From: Pichia kudriavzevii
Taxonomy: Eukaryota; Ascomycota; Pichiomycetes; Pichiales; Pichiaceae
NCBI RefSeq assembly: GCF_003054445.1
Contig: NC_042506.1
Location: forward strand, 7,501 to 71,500
Direction of reading: 5' to 3'
DNA length: 64,000 nucleotides
A model generated the notes under the pieces. It was not told the DNA's origin and did no database searches. It was given only the letters and a program-made list of their open reading frames with translations. Shown here piece after piece: positions 11,712-21,616 of this stretch (the first letter of the stretch is position 1; each line of letters begins with the position of its first letter). Both the position numbers and the translations under genes were made by a program.

Positions 11712-13208
11712 ATGTCCGTATGCCAACCTTCTTTTGAACAACTCTGTGATTATATCGAGGACGATAAAAAGTCGAATGTTTTCCCAGTCTATAAATTCTT
11801 GAGTGCACATTATCTTACACCACATACTGCATACCTCAAATTAACTGGAGCACAAAGCAAACCTACGCAATCGTTTCTTTTTGAAAGCGCAAGCAACGGT
11901 GAACAGGTGTCTAGATATTCCTTTATGGGCGTTTCGCCATACAAAGTTATAAAGACAGGTCCTACTGAAAATGTGGAAGTTGATCCGCTAAATATACTAG
12001 AGGAGGAATTAAAGGATATAAAACAAGCCCAACTACCTGGTGTTCCAAAATTAAGTGGGGGAGCAATTGGTTATATTTCTTATGATTGCATCAAATATTT
12101 TGAACCAAAGACGAGAAATGATGATTTAAAGGATGTTCTAAAGTTGCCTGAATCATTTTTGATGCTATATGATCTTATTGTTGCTTATGACCATGTTTTC
12201 CAAAGATTTCAAATTATCAATAATATTCACATTAATAGAGAAACAGATAATAGTGATACTATAAAAGCCAAGTATGAGAATGCCTTGAAGGAACTAGAGG
12301 TTATTTCCGAAATCTTAGAAAATGGTGAAGTCAAGTTACCAGAACAGCCGAAAATTACTGAAACCGAGAACTTCACATCCAACATTGGTCAGGAAGGTTA
12401 CGAGGCATTTGTTCATAAATTGAAAGATCACATAAAAAAGGGTGATATAATCCAGGCTGTCCCATCCCAGCGTATTAAACGTCCAACAAAACTCCATCCC
12501 TTCAACATTTATAGTCATTTGAGGACCGTTAACCCATCCCCATATATGTTTTATATTGATTATCTAGATTTCCAAGTTGTTGGTGCATCTCCAGAATTGT
12601 TAGTCAAATCAGATATTAATGATAAAGTGGTTACTCATCCAATTGCCGGCACAGTTCGTAGAGGTAAGACAATTGAGGAGGATAACGAATTAGCAAATGA
12701 GTTAAGCTCTTCTCTCAAAGATAGAGCTGAACACGTCATGCTTGTCGATCTAGCACGTAATGACATCAATCGTATATGTGATCCGACAACTACAAGCGTC
12801 GACAGTTTATTGCAAGTCCAACGTTTCTCCCATGTTATGCATCTTGTCTCTGAAGTCTCTGGTACCCTACGTTCCGATAAGACAAGATTTGATGCATTCA
12901 GATCCATTTTCCCTGCTGGAACAGTCTCGGGGGCGCCTAAAGTTCGGGCAATGCAATTGATTGGTGAATTGGAGAAGGAAAAGAGGGGCGTGTATGCGGG
13001 AGCCGTTGGCCATTGGTCTTACGATGGTAAAACAATGGATACATGTATTGCTTTACGTACTATGGTTGTGAAGGATGGTAATGCCTATTTACAAGCTGGT
13101 GGTGGAATTGTTTTTGACAGTGATCCTTATGATGAATACATTGAAACAATGAACAAAATGAAGGCCAACAATAATACTATTGTCGAAGCTGAAAAGTTGT
13201 ACATGTAA
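11712..13208 (+). CDS. TRP2: anthranilate synthase component I
   Basis: 498 residues against 507 in Saccharomyces. It converts chorismate to anthranilate, the first committed step of tryptophan synthesis, using ammonia from the Trp3 glutaminase subunit. The N-terminal regulatory domain has FLFESASNG near residue 57, equivalent to the LLES tryptophan-feedback motif, and a following SRYSFMG. The C-terminal chorismate-binding domain shows PSQR, GTVRRGKT, FPAGTVSGAPKVRAMQLI and QAGGGIVFDSDP in order. The start is the first ATG after a pyrimidine-rich leader. I see no exact TGACTCA in the short promoter, although TRP2 is a Gcn4 target in Saccharomyces. Confidence 0.96.
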   Translation: MSVCQPSFEQLCDYIEDDKKSNVFPVYKFLSAHYLTPHTAYLKLTGAQSKPTQSFLFESASNGEQVSRYSFMGVSPYKVIKTGPTENVEVDPLNILEEELKDIKQAQLPGVPKLSGGAIGYISYDCIKYFEPKTRNDDLKDVLKLPESFLMLYDLIVAYDHVFQRFQIINNIHINRETDNSDTIKAKYENALKELEVISEILENGEVKLPEQPKITETENFTSNIGQEGYEAFVHKLKDHIKKGDIIQAVPSQRIKRPTKLHPFNIYSHLRTVNPSPYMFYIDYLDFQVVGASPELLVKSDINDKVVTHPIAGTVRRGKTIEEDNELANELSSSLKDRAEHVMLVDLARNDINRICDPTTTSVDSLLQVQRFSHVMHLVSEVSGTLRSDKTRFDAFRSIFPAGTVSGAPKVRAMQLIGELEKEKRGVYAGAVGHWSYDGKTMDTCIALRTMVVKDGNAYLQAGGGIVFDSDPYDEYIETMNKMKANNNTIVEAEKLYM

Positions 13209-13393
13209 AAGATGTAGATGAATACTTAATGTACGTATTTATATAACAACATTTAAACTCCAGTTATGCAACAATATCAATGAACAATGCATTTGCAAGT
13301 GCTCATCCAACTTTTACTATCGGTGGGGCAAAAAAAAAATCGAAAATGTGATGAGGATCTTCTCAGCAGTTTGTAATTCACATATTCGACTGA

Positions 13394-13402
13394 TTTGCCA
13401 CC
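13394..13402 (-). promoter_or_regulatory. PACE element (Rpn4-type site) upstream of SHP1
   Basis: TTTGCCACC on the plus strand is the exact reverse complement of GGTGGCAAA, the proteasome-associated control element bound by Rpn4 in yeasts. It ends 58 bases before the SHP1 ATG, a normal distance for this element. Binding is inferred. Confidence 0.6.
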
Positions 13403-13460
13403 GCAGATATTATCCCGTTATTCGATACAATCAAAACCCTAACAAACAACTACCATATTA

Positions 13461-14639
13461 ATGTCTGACGAAAGGGAAAAGGCAATTCAAGAGTTTATTG
13501 ATATTACGGGTCACACTAGATCTATTGCAGAGCAGTATCTAAATAAGAATGATTTTATAGTGACCATGGCTGTGAATGATTATTATAACAATGAGCACAT
13601 TACACCAGGAACCAAAGCTGACACAACTCCCAAAGCGGTAAATAACCCTAACGTCAAACAACGGAAATCAGGAGGATCTACTTTGAAGTCATTTTCTGAT
13701 TTGAAGAATGACAATGGATCTGACGATGATGATGGTGATATCAATTTCTTTACAGGCGGAGAGAAGTCTGGGTTAGCCGTTGAAGATCCAAACAAGAAAA
13801 AGAATGGTAGAAGCTTGGTTGACGAGTTGCTTGAGAAGGCACAAAGAGAAGCTGGCGAACCCGATTGGCGAGATAATGCAGACTCTGATGAAGCCAGTTC
13901 CAAGAAGCAAAAGTCATTTAGAGGTACAGGCCATTCTTTGGGATCTGTTGAGAATGCAATTGAATCCAAGACCATTGAAGATCCAAGCAACCAGGCACAT
14001 GGCTTCAAAAAACCAGAGAAGGTTACAAGAACCATTACCTTTTGGAAGGAAGGATTCAGTGTTGACGATGGTGAACTATACAAATATGACGATCCCAAAA
14101 ATCAAGAATATTTACAGCAGTTGAATACAGGTAGAGCCCCATTGAGTTTACTAAATGTTCAAATGTTTCAAGACGTTGATGTTAATGTAGATAAAAAACT
14201 TGAGGATAGCTATTACTCCCATCAAAAGTCCAAGCCAAGAGTTTTTGGATTCCAGGGAACGGGAAAGAGGCTAGGATCACCAGTTCCAGGAGAACCAACT
14301 ACTGTTGAAGAAGCATTGGCCAGAGAAGAAGCTCAACAAGCTACCTTGTCGCAAACAAACACAGAAGAAACGGCCGAGAAAACTGCAGCATCAGGAGTTG
14401 CGGGATCCGGTGATACCACAATTCAAATAAGGCTAGGTACAGGGGAGAGGTTGGTCCAAAGGTTCAACTCAACTGATGCTGTTGAATCTATATATACGTT
14501 TGTTGCCAACCATACCAACGATTCCAGAGCATGGGGGTTAGTGACTTCCTTCCCAACACAGCCACTTGATGATAAGAAGCAACAGAGCATAGCAGATTCC
14601 AAGTTGAAGAACTCTGTAGTCATTCAAAAGTGGAAATGA
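13461..14639 (+). CDS. SHP1: UBX-domain Cdc48 cofactor Shp1 (p47-like)
   Basis: 392 residues with the full p47 architecture. A UBA domain covers about residues 3 to 45 (IQEFIDITGHTRSIAEQYL). An acidic and basic linker follows, then a SEP domain at about 185 to 260 (ITFWKEGFSVDDGELYKYDD) and a C-terminal UBX domain at about 315 to 392 (TIQIRLGTGERLVQRF). Shp1 recruits the Cdc48 ATPase to ubiquitylated substrates and also activates protein phosphatase 1 in Saccharomyces, where it is 423 residues long. The ATG is the first in frame and precedes the UBA domain directly. A perfect PACE element lies just upstream. Confidence 0.95.
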   Translation: MSDEREKAIQEFIDITGHTRSIAEQYLNKNDFIVTMAVNDYYNNEHITPGTKADTTPKAVNNPNVKQRKSGGSTLKSFSDLKNDNGSDDDDGDINFFTGGEKSGLAVEDPNKKKNGRSLVDELLEKAQREAGEPDWRDNADSDEASSKKQKSFRGTGHSLGSVENAIESKTIEDPSNQAHGFKKPEKVTRTITFWKEGFSVDDGELYKYDDPKNQEYLQQLNTGRAPLSLLNVQMFQDVDVNVDKKLEDSYYSHQKSKPRVFGFQGTGKRLGSPVPGEPTTVEEALAREEAQQATLSQTNTEETAEKTAASGVAGSGDTTIQIRLGTGERLVQRFNSTDAVESIYTFVANHTNDSRAWGLVTSFPTQPLDDKKQQSIADSKLKNSVVIQKWK

Positions 14640-14752
14640 TGCGTTCGTATGTATATCTATAGTTGAGCAATATTCAGACTCGTGTAGTTATTCCTTCAGT
14701 GTCTATCAGAAGAAGTTCTTCTCTAATAGTATATAAAATGCGTTGCGCGATA

Positions 14753-14760
14753 TCACGTGA
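14753..14760. promoter_or_regulatory. Cbf1-type site in the MET6 promoter
   Basis: TCACGTGA is a perfect palindromic E-box of the class bound by Cbf1 with Met4 and Met28 in sulfur-gene promoters. It lies 383 bases before the MET6 ATG, and a second CACGT half follows at once. No Met31/32 motif (AAACTGTGG) was seen. Confidence 0.65.
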
Positions 14761-14880
14761 TCACGTCCTTTTTTTCATATTATAAAGAAGCTTTGCTCGT
14801 TTATAATTTGCCCTCGTATGCGGCGTTTTGAGTTTTGCAGATTTGCGAGTTTGACAATTTTTCATTTGGACAATTTTTCG

Positions 14881-14907
14881 TTTTTCACATGAATTGCATG
14901 TGAAAAT
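14881..14907. repeat. inverted repeat in the MET6 promoter
   Basis: TTTTCACATG and CATGTGAAAA form perfect 10-base arms around a 5-base centre. Just before it, GACAATTTTTC occurs twice with 16-base spacing, starting near 14,853 and 14,869. This is a compact repeated block about 240 bases before the ATG. It may be a protein-binding palindrome. A role in RNA structure would need transcription to start upstream of it. Confidence 0.6.
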
Positions 14908-15143
14908 TTTTCAAACATTTGTCGAAATTGCCTGCCGTTTCCGGAATATGACTCCTTCGAGGCGATGTACGTGTGTCTCTACGATGAACATCAACGTCGA
15001 CAAAGACAGTTAAATAGCTTCCCTTGTGCCATTTTTTTCTCTTCTGCTCTCCTGTATTTCGTCCTCCCCACTTATTTTATTTCTCCTCTCCTTTCCCCCT
15101 CTCTTCTTTTGTTTGTTTCCATAAATAACCAACAACAATCACA

Positions 15144-17453
15144 ATGGTCTCATCTGCTGTTTTAGGTTTCCCAAGAATTGGCGCTTTCAGAGAATTAAAG
15201 AAGAATACCGAAGCTTACTGGGCTGGTAAGATTGATGCTGATCAATTATTAAAGGTCGGTAAGGATATCAGAGAAAAGAATTGGAAATTGCAAAAGGATG
15301 CTGGCGTTGACGTCATTCCATCCAATGATTTCTCTTTCTATGATCAAGTTTTAGATTTATCGATTCTTTTCAACGTTATCCCAGAGAGATACACCAAGTA
15401 TGAATTGTCTCAATTGGACACCTTCTTTGCCATGGCTAGAGGTTTACAAAGAAAGGCAACTGAAACCACCAAGGCTGTTGATGTTCCAGCTTTAGAAATG
15501 GTCAAGTGGTTTGATTCCAACTACCACTATGTTAGACCAACTTTCTCCAAGTCCACTGAATTCAAGTTAAACGGTCAAAAGCCAGTCGATGAATATCTTG
15601 AAGCAAAGGCTTTAGGTATTGAAACTAGACCAGTTTTACTTGGTCCAGTCTCTTACTTATTCTTAGGTAAGTCTGACAAGGATTCCCTTGATCTTGAACC
15701 AATCTCCTTACTTGAAAAGCTTGTTCCATTATACGCTGAAATCCTAAAGAAGTTAGCTGATGCTGGTGCAAAGACCGTTCAAATCGATGAACCATCCTTG
15801 GTCTTGGATTTGCCAGAAAATGTTCAAGCTGCTTTCCAAACTGCTTACTCTAAGTTAGCTGAAGCTGAAGGTTTACCTGAATTAGTCTTGACCACTTACT
15901 TTGGTGATGTCAGACCAAACTTATCTGCTATCAAGGAATTGCCAGTCTCTGGTTTCCACTTTGATTTTGTCAGAACCCCAGCACAATTCGATGATGTCGT
16001 CTCCATCTTAGGTGACAAGAAGACTTTATCTGTTGGTATTGTTGATGGTAGAAACATCTGGAAGAACAACTTTGCTGAATCAATTGAATTCGTCAAGAAG
16101 GCAATTGAGAAAGTTGGTGCAGAAAGAGTCACTGTTGCAACTTCTTCCTCTTTATTACATACCCCAGTTGACTTAGTCAATGAAAAGAAGTTGGACGAGG
16201 AAATCAAGAACTGGTTCTCCTTTGCAACTCAAAAGGTCGACGAAGTTGTTACCATTGCTAAGGCTGTCTCCGGTGAAGATGTTTCTGCTAAATTGGAAGC
16301 TAATGCGGCAGCAATCAAGTCCAGAAAGGAATCCAAGATTACCAACAACCCAGAGGTTAGAAAGAGAACTGCCGATGCTCTAGCTGATCCATCTATGGCA
16401 AAGAGAGCTAACGATTTCCCAACCAGATTAGTTGCTCAAAAGGCTAAGTACAACTTGCCATTATTCCCAACCACCACTATTGGTTCTTTCCCACAAACCA
16501 AGGAAATCAGAATCAACAGAAACAAATTCAACAAGGGTGAAATCTCTGCTGAAGAATACGAAAAGTTCATCAACAAGGAAATGGAATTAGTTGTTAAGTT
16601 CCAAGAAGAAATTGGTTTAGATGTCTTAGTCCACGGTGAACCAGAAAGAAACGATATGGTCCAATACTTTGGTGAAAAATTGAACGGTTTTGCTTTCACT
16701 ACCAATGGTTGGGTTCAATCTTATGGTTCCAGATACGTCAGACCACCTATTATTGTTGGTGATGTCGACAGACCAGCTGCTATGACTGTTAAGGAATCTG
16801 TTTACGCACAATCCTTAACCAAGAACCCAATGAAGGGTATGTTGACAGGTCCAGTCACCATTTTAAGATGGTCTTTCCCAAGAGACGATGTCACTCAAAA
16901 GGTTCAATCTTACCAATTGTCTTTAGCTTTGAGAGATGAAGTCTCTGACTTAGAAAAGGCAGGTATTACTGTTATCCAAGTCGACGAACCAGCAATTAGA
17001 GAAGGTTTACCATTAAGAGCTGGTGAAGAAAGATCTGATTACTTAAACTGGGCTGCTGAATCTTTCAGAATTGCAACTTCTGCTGTTGAAGACACTACTC
17101 AAATCCACTCCCATTTCTGTTATTCTGACTTGGATCCAAACCATATCAAGGCTTTGGATGCTGATGTTGTTTCTATTGAATTCTCCAAGAAGGATGATCC
17201 AAACTACATCCAAGAATTCTCAAACTACCCAAACCATATTGGTTTAGGTTTATTCGATATTCATTCTCCAAGAATTCCATCCAAGGAAGAATTCGTTGCT
17301 AGAATTGGTGAAATTTTGAAGGTGTACCCAGCTGATAAATTCTGGGTCAACCCAGATTGTGGTTTGAAGACTAGAGGTTGGGAAGAAACTAGAGCTTCAT
17401 TAACTAATATGGTTGAAGCTGCAAAGGTTTACAGAGCAAAGTATGCTAACTAA
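15144..17453 (+). CDS. MET6: cobalamin-independent methionine synthase
   Basis: 769 residues against 767 in Saccharomyces. It transfers the methyl group of 5-methyltetrahydropteroyl-triglutamate to homocysteine to form methionine. The N-terminal half begins with LGFPRIGAFRELKK. The catalytic C-terminal barrel carries FPTTTIGSFPQTKEIR, VHGEPERNDMVQYF, the zinc ligands in HSHFCYSD and the last cysteine in WVNPDCGLKTRGW. Codon use is strongly biased (AAG, TTG/TTA, GGT, CCA, AGA), which marks a highly expressed gene and contrasts with its neighbours. The 5' leader is pyrimidine-rich. The Cbf1-type site upstream fits control by sulfur amino-acid supply. Confidence 0.98.
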   Translation: MVSSAVLGFPRIGAFRELKKNTEAYWAGKIDADQLLKVGKDIREKNWKLQKDAGVDVIPSNDFSFYDQVLDLSILFNVIPERYTKYELSQLDTFFAMARGLQRKATETTKAVDVPALEMVKWFDSNYHYVRPTFSKSTEFKLNGQKPVDEYLEAKALGIETRPVLLGPVSYLFLGKSDKDSLDLEPISLLEKLVPLYAEILKKLADAGAKTVQIDEPSLVLDLPENVQAAFQTAYSKLAEAEGLPELVLTTYFGDVRPNLSAIKELPVSGFHFDFVRTPAQFDDVVSILGDKKTLSVGIVDGRNIWKNNFAESIEFVKKAIEKVGAERVTVATSSSLLHTPVDLVNEKKLDEEIKNWFSFATQKVDEVVTIAKAVSGEDVSAKLEANAAAIKSRKESKITNNPEVRKRTADALADPSMAKRANDFPTRLVAQKAKYNLPLFPTTTIGSFPQTKEIRINRNKFNKGEISAEEYEKFINKEMELVVKFQEEIGLDVLVHGEPERNDMVQYFGEKLNGFAFTTNGWVQSYGSRYVRPPIIVGDVDRPAAMTVKESVYAQSLTKNPMKGMLTGPVTILRWSFPRDDVTQKVQSYQLSLALRDEVSDLEKAGITVIQVDEPAIREGLPLRAGEERSDYLNWAAESFRIATSAVEDTTQIHSHFCYSDLDPNHIKALDADVVSIEFSKKDDPNYIQEFSNYPNHIGLGLFDIHSPRIPSKEEFVARIGEILKVYPADKFWVNPDCGLKTRGWEETRASLTNMVEAAKVYRAKYAN

Positions 17454-17764
17454 GTCTAAACATATGTCAATTTTATGACATTTATTCAACATTAATGTCA
17501 TGCTGGTTATGATTTAACGTCAAAATAATTTCTACAAAAAAAAAACAAACTTGTATTTTATACTTTCTTAATCTTATTTATATGCATTTTTCTTTCTTTT
17601 ATATAAATAATGGGATTTCAACATCGGTCAAACTAGATTAAGTAACTCAAATACGGTAGAAAAAATCATCTAAGTGGATGTCTTGCAGCTAAAATCTCAA
17701 AAGCTCATAAGCTTGCAACCCAGCACTCCACTTCACCTTTTGAATATTCATGCTGTTTCTTCCT
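17454..17764. other. convergent 3' spacer of MET6 and PTH2
   Basis: 311 bases holding both 3' ends. ATGTCA at 17,464 and TGACAT at 17,476 can pair as a 6-base stem with a 6-base loop just past the MET6 stop. A/T-rich stretches and TATATAAAT-like runs near 17,600 suit yeast polyadenylation. No gene was seen. Confidence 0.5.
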
Positions 17765-18340
17765 CTAATACAATTTTAGTTCACCAGTAACCATATCCAT
17801 GATGGCCTTTGGAGCAGGACCTAAACCAAGAACAGTAGCAGAGCCACTTGCAATCTGAGTTCTGCCAGCATCATGAACAAGGTAGTTTTCAATATTCAAG
17901 CTTGCAGCTTTAGCTTGCAACTCTTCAATATCTTCCAATGAAACGCATTTGAGGGTGATTTTCGCCTGTCCACAGTTTTCCCATCTTTTTAGCATTGTTG
18001 GGTTATTAACCAGGTTTTTCCTATACAATGCAACAGCTGCATGTGAACACTGTGCCGCAACCTTACCCTTCAACATACCCAAATCCGTTCTTACAACTAA
18101 AGCCATACGGACTTCACCTCCGATTTCATTCAGTGATCCACTATTTACTTCAATCCCCCCATCCTCGTCATCGCTGTAATTTTCGTCATCACTTGGAGCA
18201 TTGTCTTCTGCATTGGCTATTTTTTTTAGTTTCTTTGGAAGACCCGAGTTTGGAATCACATTCAGATGGGTTCCAATATAAATACCACTAAGAACACCAA
18301 ACAGACCAGCAATAACAGCAAAACTAGCACTATTGCTCAT
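17765..18340 (-). CDS. PTH2: peptidyl-tRNA hydrolase 2
   Basis: 191 residues against 208 in Saccharomyces. It cleaves peptidyl-tRNA released from stalled ribosomes. The N-terminal segment SFAVIAGLFGVLSGIYIG is a membrane anchor, matching the mitochondrial outer-membrane location of the family. An acidic linker (about residues 45 to 65) follows. The catalytic domain shows MALVVRTDLGMLKGKVAAQC, SHAAVALYRK, HDAGRTQIASGSATVLGLGP and a conserved end GELKLY. The start is the only ATG that keeps the anchor. Confidence 0.95.
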   Translation of the reverse strand: MSNSASFAVIAGLFGVLSGIYIGTHLNVIPNSGLPKKLKKIANAEDNAPSDDENYSDDEDGGIEVNSGSLNEIGGEVRMALVVRTDLGMLKGKVAAQCSHAAVALYRKNLVNNPTMLKRWENCGQAKITLKCVSLEDIEELQAKAASLNIENYLVHDAGRTQIASGSATVLGLGPAPKAIMDMVTGELKLY

Positions 18341-18551
18341 TGTTACCCTGATTTTATCTTTTACTAGCGGGCGGAGGTTATCTCATAGACATCATAGGAA
18401 ATACATGTCGAAGTTAAAATATCCAGTGAATATTTTCCCAGAAAAAATAAAAAACTCTCAGCAGTTACCGTTGATATTTTCAAATCGGGTTCCAAACCTA
18501 TAATTTACATATCAAAAATGGAGAAGCAATTCTATATGTATAACTTATTAC

Positions 18552-21203
18552 CTATTTTACAACTATCTTGTCACTTAAAGGGTCTATTTCTACAATATTC
18601 GAGCATATGATTCTATCACCAATCATGTAATTCGAAGATGATTCGATTTCAACCTGTAAATCTTCGTCAATCCAATATCCCAGTATTTTATCATCATGAA
18701 TTTCAGTAACTACACATCTCATCATCTCATCGAGAGCTCCTTCATTTTTAATCCTGCTTAAAGATTCATATCGATTCAACCTGTTGATGATTTGAACGTA
18801 TCCTTCAGTTTGCCCCAAGGCATGTTTGAAGTGTGCAGCAGTAACCTTTTCCAACTCCTCAGGATCCCAGCTTTCCGCCTTTTCATTTTTAATTAGTTTG
18901 TAAGCCTCAACCAGTAGGTACCTCAATAACTGCCAAAGGTTCAAATGCGTTTCTATAAATTCTAAAGACGTAAATGATGAATAATGCTTTAGACCCAATG
19001 GCAGATACCCTTTATCTGAAATTTCACATTTACTTAAAAATGACAAGCACCCGAAGTATGCCGTCAAATCACCTGGATTTGAGCTCAATTGAAAGTTAAA
19101 GGTATCATAAGAATTAGCATACCACTTAAAGATCTTCAATTTCTTAAAGACACGATAATCGTCTGAATTTTCTGAACTTTTCGTTATTGAACGATTCAAT
19201 ACCTTGATTTTCTTTTCATTACAAAACCTAGAAAAGTTCTCATCGATTAACAATTTCAGATTTTCGATTAACCATGACTTGTCTCTGTGGTGATTGAGAT
19301 CATCAAAATTATCATCAAATTGAGGATATTGCTGGTAGTCTGTAAATCTTTTCAGATCATTATTCTTTTCGTTTAATCCACCAAAAGTCTTCAAAAGTCC
19401 ATGCCTAATTCTGGATTTTTCCTTCTCAACTAATAAATTACTCAATTTGTTCATTGAAGACCAGCATTCCATTTTTTTCCTTGAGTCAATTACATGTATT
19501 TGCTTCTTACCACGGAACCAATCTTCGTCGATATCTTCGATCTTCTTGAACATATCAATACCTACTTTGATCTTAGGAGAAGTCAAGGAATCAGAATGAA
19601 TCAAGTCATGTTCAAATGTAAGTTTGATGCAAGGTTGATTTACACGAAGATACTGATTAAATGGGATCAATTTGGGGAATGAATTGATGTTACCGGTTTT
19701 TATGGGCTCAATAATGGTAATGTTTTCGTTTGGTGACTGATTCGGAATCGGGACAAATATGCCAAATCTATAGCACGTCAGTGAAACATGAGTAACAGAA
19801 AATGCAATTGTATCGGTTAGTTTATAGACTTTTGAGTGAATCTTACTTTTATCCCAGATTTTGTACTTCACTGAATTTATCATCTCAGTAAACTGTGGTT
19901 TATATGATTTCTTTTGGAGGAGCGGCTTGTGCCTTTTCAGTGCAGAGGGAAGGTTTTCGGCTTTGATAGCCTTTTGTTCAGAGTACTGTAAGTCAGCAAC
20001 AACCTGCGGGTACATCGATAAATCTGTTGGATCTTTCCTATGCAGACCGTACATGCCAGAAGCTAAAATTGGGTTTGTTTTGTGATTATAAATTTCAAGT
20101 TTTTTCAACAATTGAAGAAGTGAAGTTGAGGTAGCTTTTAGGGGCAATATTTCATCCAATTTGTTAAATAACTTAGGGTTTGGATATACAATAGCATATT
20201 TGATAAAAAGTATTAGTTTTTTAAAGTTTTCGTCGGACTTCAAGATATTGAAAATTTGAAAATTGGTTGACTTTGTGAGAATATTATAGTAGGACCGTCT
20301 AATTGCTTCATTAGGTTGGTTGTAAATAGTCTCTATATTTTCTGACAAAACTATTGGATTCAAAAAGTAAGGTGTAGTGAGTTGAAGCAATGGGTTTAAT
20401 ATAGTGTACATTGAAGGTTTAAGGGATGAAACATAACGGAAATGAATAGGATCATTATACATCATATAGTGGCATGCAAAAATAAAGGAGTGTGCAGAAA
20501 AGGGGTTTATCTTAAGGTTCAACAGATTTCTAATTGATTTAGTTGAATTATAGATGTCCAAAGAAAAATCCTGAAGTTGGATAGATGTTTGATAGTTGAT
20601 TAAGGCTGCCTTTAGGTATGCTGTTCGAATAAGATCTTTGTCTAGTATGAAGTTTTGTATTTTTAAATAATATGCAAGGAATACATTCAAGGTATATGCG
20701 AGCTGAGGTAACGAGACCTGGTGTTCCATCAGTTGAATTGTGAAAATAATCTTAGAATTGAACACTTCTACTATTTCGGAGCTAGGGAGGAGAACCATAA
20801 AAGACGTCGGTTTTGACAATGAAAAATTTCGGGTGGATACAACTATTCCAAACTCATTGGCGGGATTATCTGTTTCAAAATGGATAAAGGAACCATATGT
20901 TGGGGTATTCTGTATCTTATAATCTTGTAAAGTCTTTACATGAATGAGGGTGTTCTTCAGGCATGCATTGGAATCTATTTGTGGTCCAAATCGTTTGATA
21001 TTATCGCTATATACACGTTCTGATAGATTGTGGTTAAAGTTCAATGGTGTGAATACCTTTACACTTGGATTTATGTTATTTGAATAATAACGTTTCTTGG
21101 GTCGGAAAGTGAATTTTGTGACCAATGTATGTTTGGTATAGAAATGATTTCCTCTGAAAAAAGACTCCGGTATAGCTAAATAAGCACGTTTAATCCTTAC
21201 CAT
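18552..21203 (-). CDS. DSS1: DSS1/MSU1-like mitochondrial RNB-fold protein, catalytic motifs degenerate
   Basis: 883 residues; Saccharomyces Dss1, the exoribonuclease of the mitochondrial degradosome, has 969. The N-terminus is basic and Ser/Tyr-rich (RPKKRYYSNN), as in a mitochondrial presequence. An OB-like segment lies near 100 to 160, and a C-terminal S1-like segment (GDRIICSNIVEIDPLSDKIV) closes the protein. The order of blocks matches Dss1. However, where the family has the acidic EIDDG-type cluster, this protein reads LTDTIAFSV (about 462 to 470). The TSPLRR motif reads TSLEFIE (about 745 to 751). I infer a pseudo-exonuclease or a very divergent enzyme. Assignment rests on overall layout, so another RNB-related mitochondrial protein is possible. 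Confidence 0.6.
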   Translation of the reverse strand: MVRIKRAYLAIPESFFRGNHFYTKHTLVTKFTFRPKKRYYSNNINPSVKVFTPLNFNHNLSERVYSDNIKRFGPQIDSNACLKNTLIHVKTLQDYKIQNTPTYGSFIHFETDNPANEFGIVVSTRNFSLSKPTSFMVLLPSSEIVEVFNSKIIFTIQLMEHQVSLPQLAYTLNVFLAYYLKIQNFILDKDLIRTAYLKAALINYQTSIQLQDFSLDIYNSTKSIRNLLNLKINPFSAHSFIFACHYMMYNDPIHFRYVSSLKPSMYTILNPLLQLTTPYFLNPIVLSENIETIYNQPNEAIRRSYYNILTKSTNFQIFNILKSDENFKKLILFIKYAIVYPNPKLFNKLDEILPLKATSTSLLQLLKKLEIYNHKTNPILASGMYGLHRKDPTDLSMYPQVVADLQYSEQKAIKAENLPSALKRHKPLLQKKSYKPQFTEMINSVKYKIWDKSKIHSKVYKLTDTIAFSVTHVSLTCYRFGIFVPIPNQSPNENITIIEPIKTGNINSFPKLIPFNQYLRVNQPCIKLTFEHDLIHSDSLTSPKIKVGIDMFKKIEDIDEDWFRGKKQIHVIDSRKKMECWSSMNKLSNLLVEKEKSRIRHGLLKTFGGLNEKNNDLKRFTDYQQYPQFDDNFDDLNHHRDKSWLIENLKLLIDENFSRFCNEKKIKVLNRSITKSSENSDDYRVFKKLKIFKWYANSYDTFNFQLSSNPGDLTAYFGCLSFLSKCEISDKGYLPLGLKHYSSFTSLEFIETHLNLWQLLRYLLVEAYKLIKNEKAESWDPEELEKVTAAHFKHALGQTEGYVQIINRLNRYESLSRIKNEGALDEMMRCVVTEIHDDKILGYWIDEDLQVEIESSSNYMIGDRIICSNIVEIDPLSDKIVVK

Positions 21204-21616
21204 TGGAAGATCAAGTATTGGACCAGTACGTTTAGCTTTTCCTTTTCCAGAAAGTCAATTTGAAACTGGAAAACTCATGAAGTTTGATATTTTTCTGTCA
21301 AATTAGGCTTAATGGCATTTATTTTTATAAGAAAAGGCATATCGACGCGTCGTGAATATTGTGTTTTTTTTCTCTTTTTTCGTTCCTGCTTTTTTTCCGG
21401 TTTTTTTTTCTTCCTTTTTTTTTTCTTTATTGCTCGAAATTATTTTCCTGAAAACGCAGAGAATTTCTCATTCCATCAAAAAGTAGGTTTTGGGCTCAGG
21501 GATATTGCAAATTTTTCTTTGTTTCCATCATCTGCTGTTTCAAATAATTGCTTATCAAGGTTCCAAGACAACACCTGCACGCAAATAACTAACCACAATT
21601 ACCTCTAATCCTTACA
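21204..21616. other. divergent promoter region of the DSS1-like and PTC genes
   Basis: 413 bases between two start codons. It contains a strongly T-rich block (about 21,361 to 21,430) with several runs of 7 to 10 T, typical of a nucleosome-poor yeast promoter. A 98-codon open frame across the T-rich block looks accidental. Confidence 0.5.
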
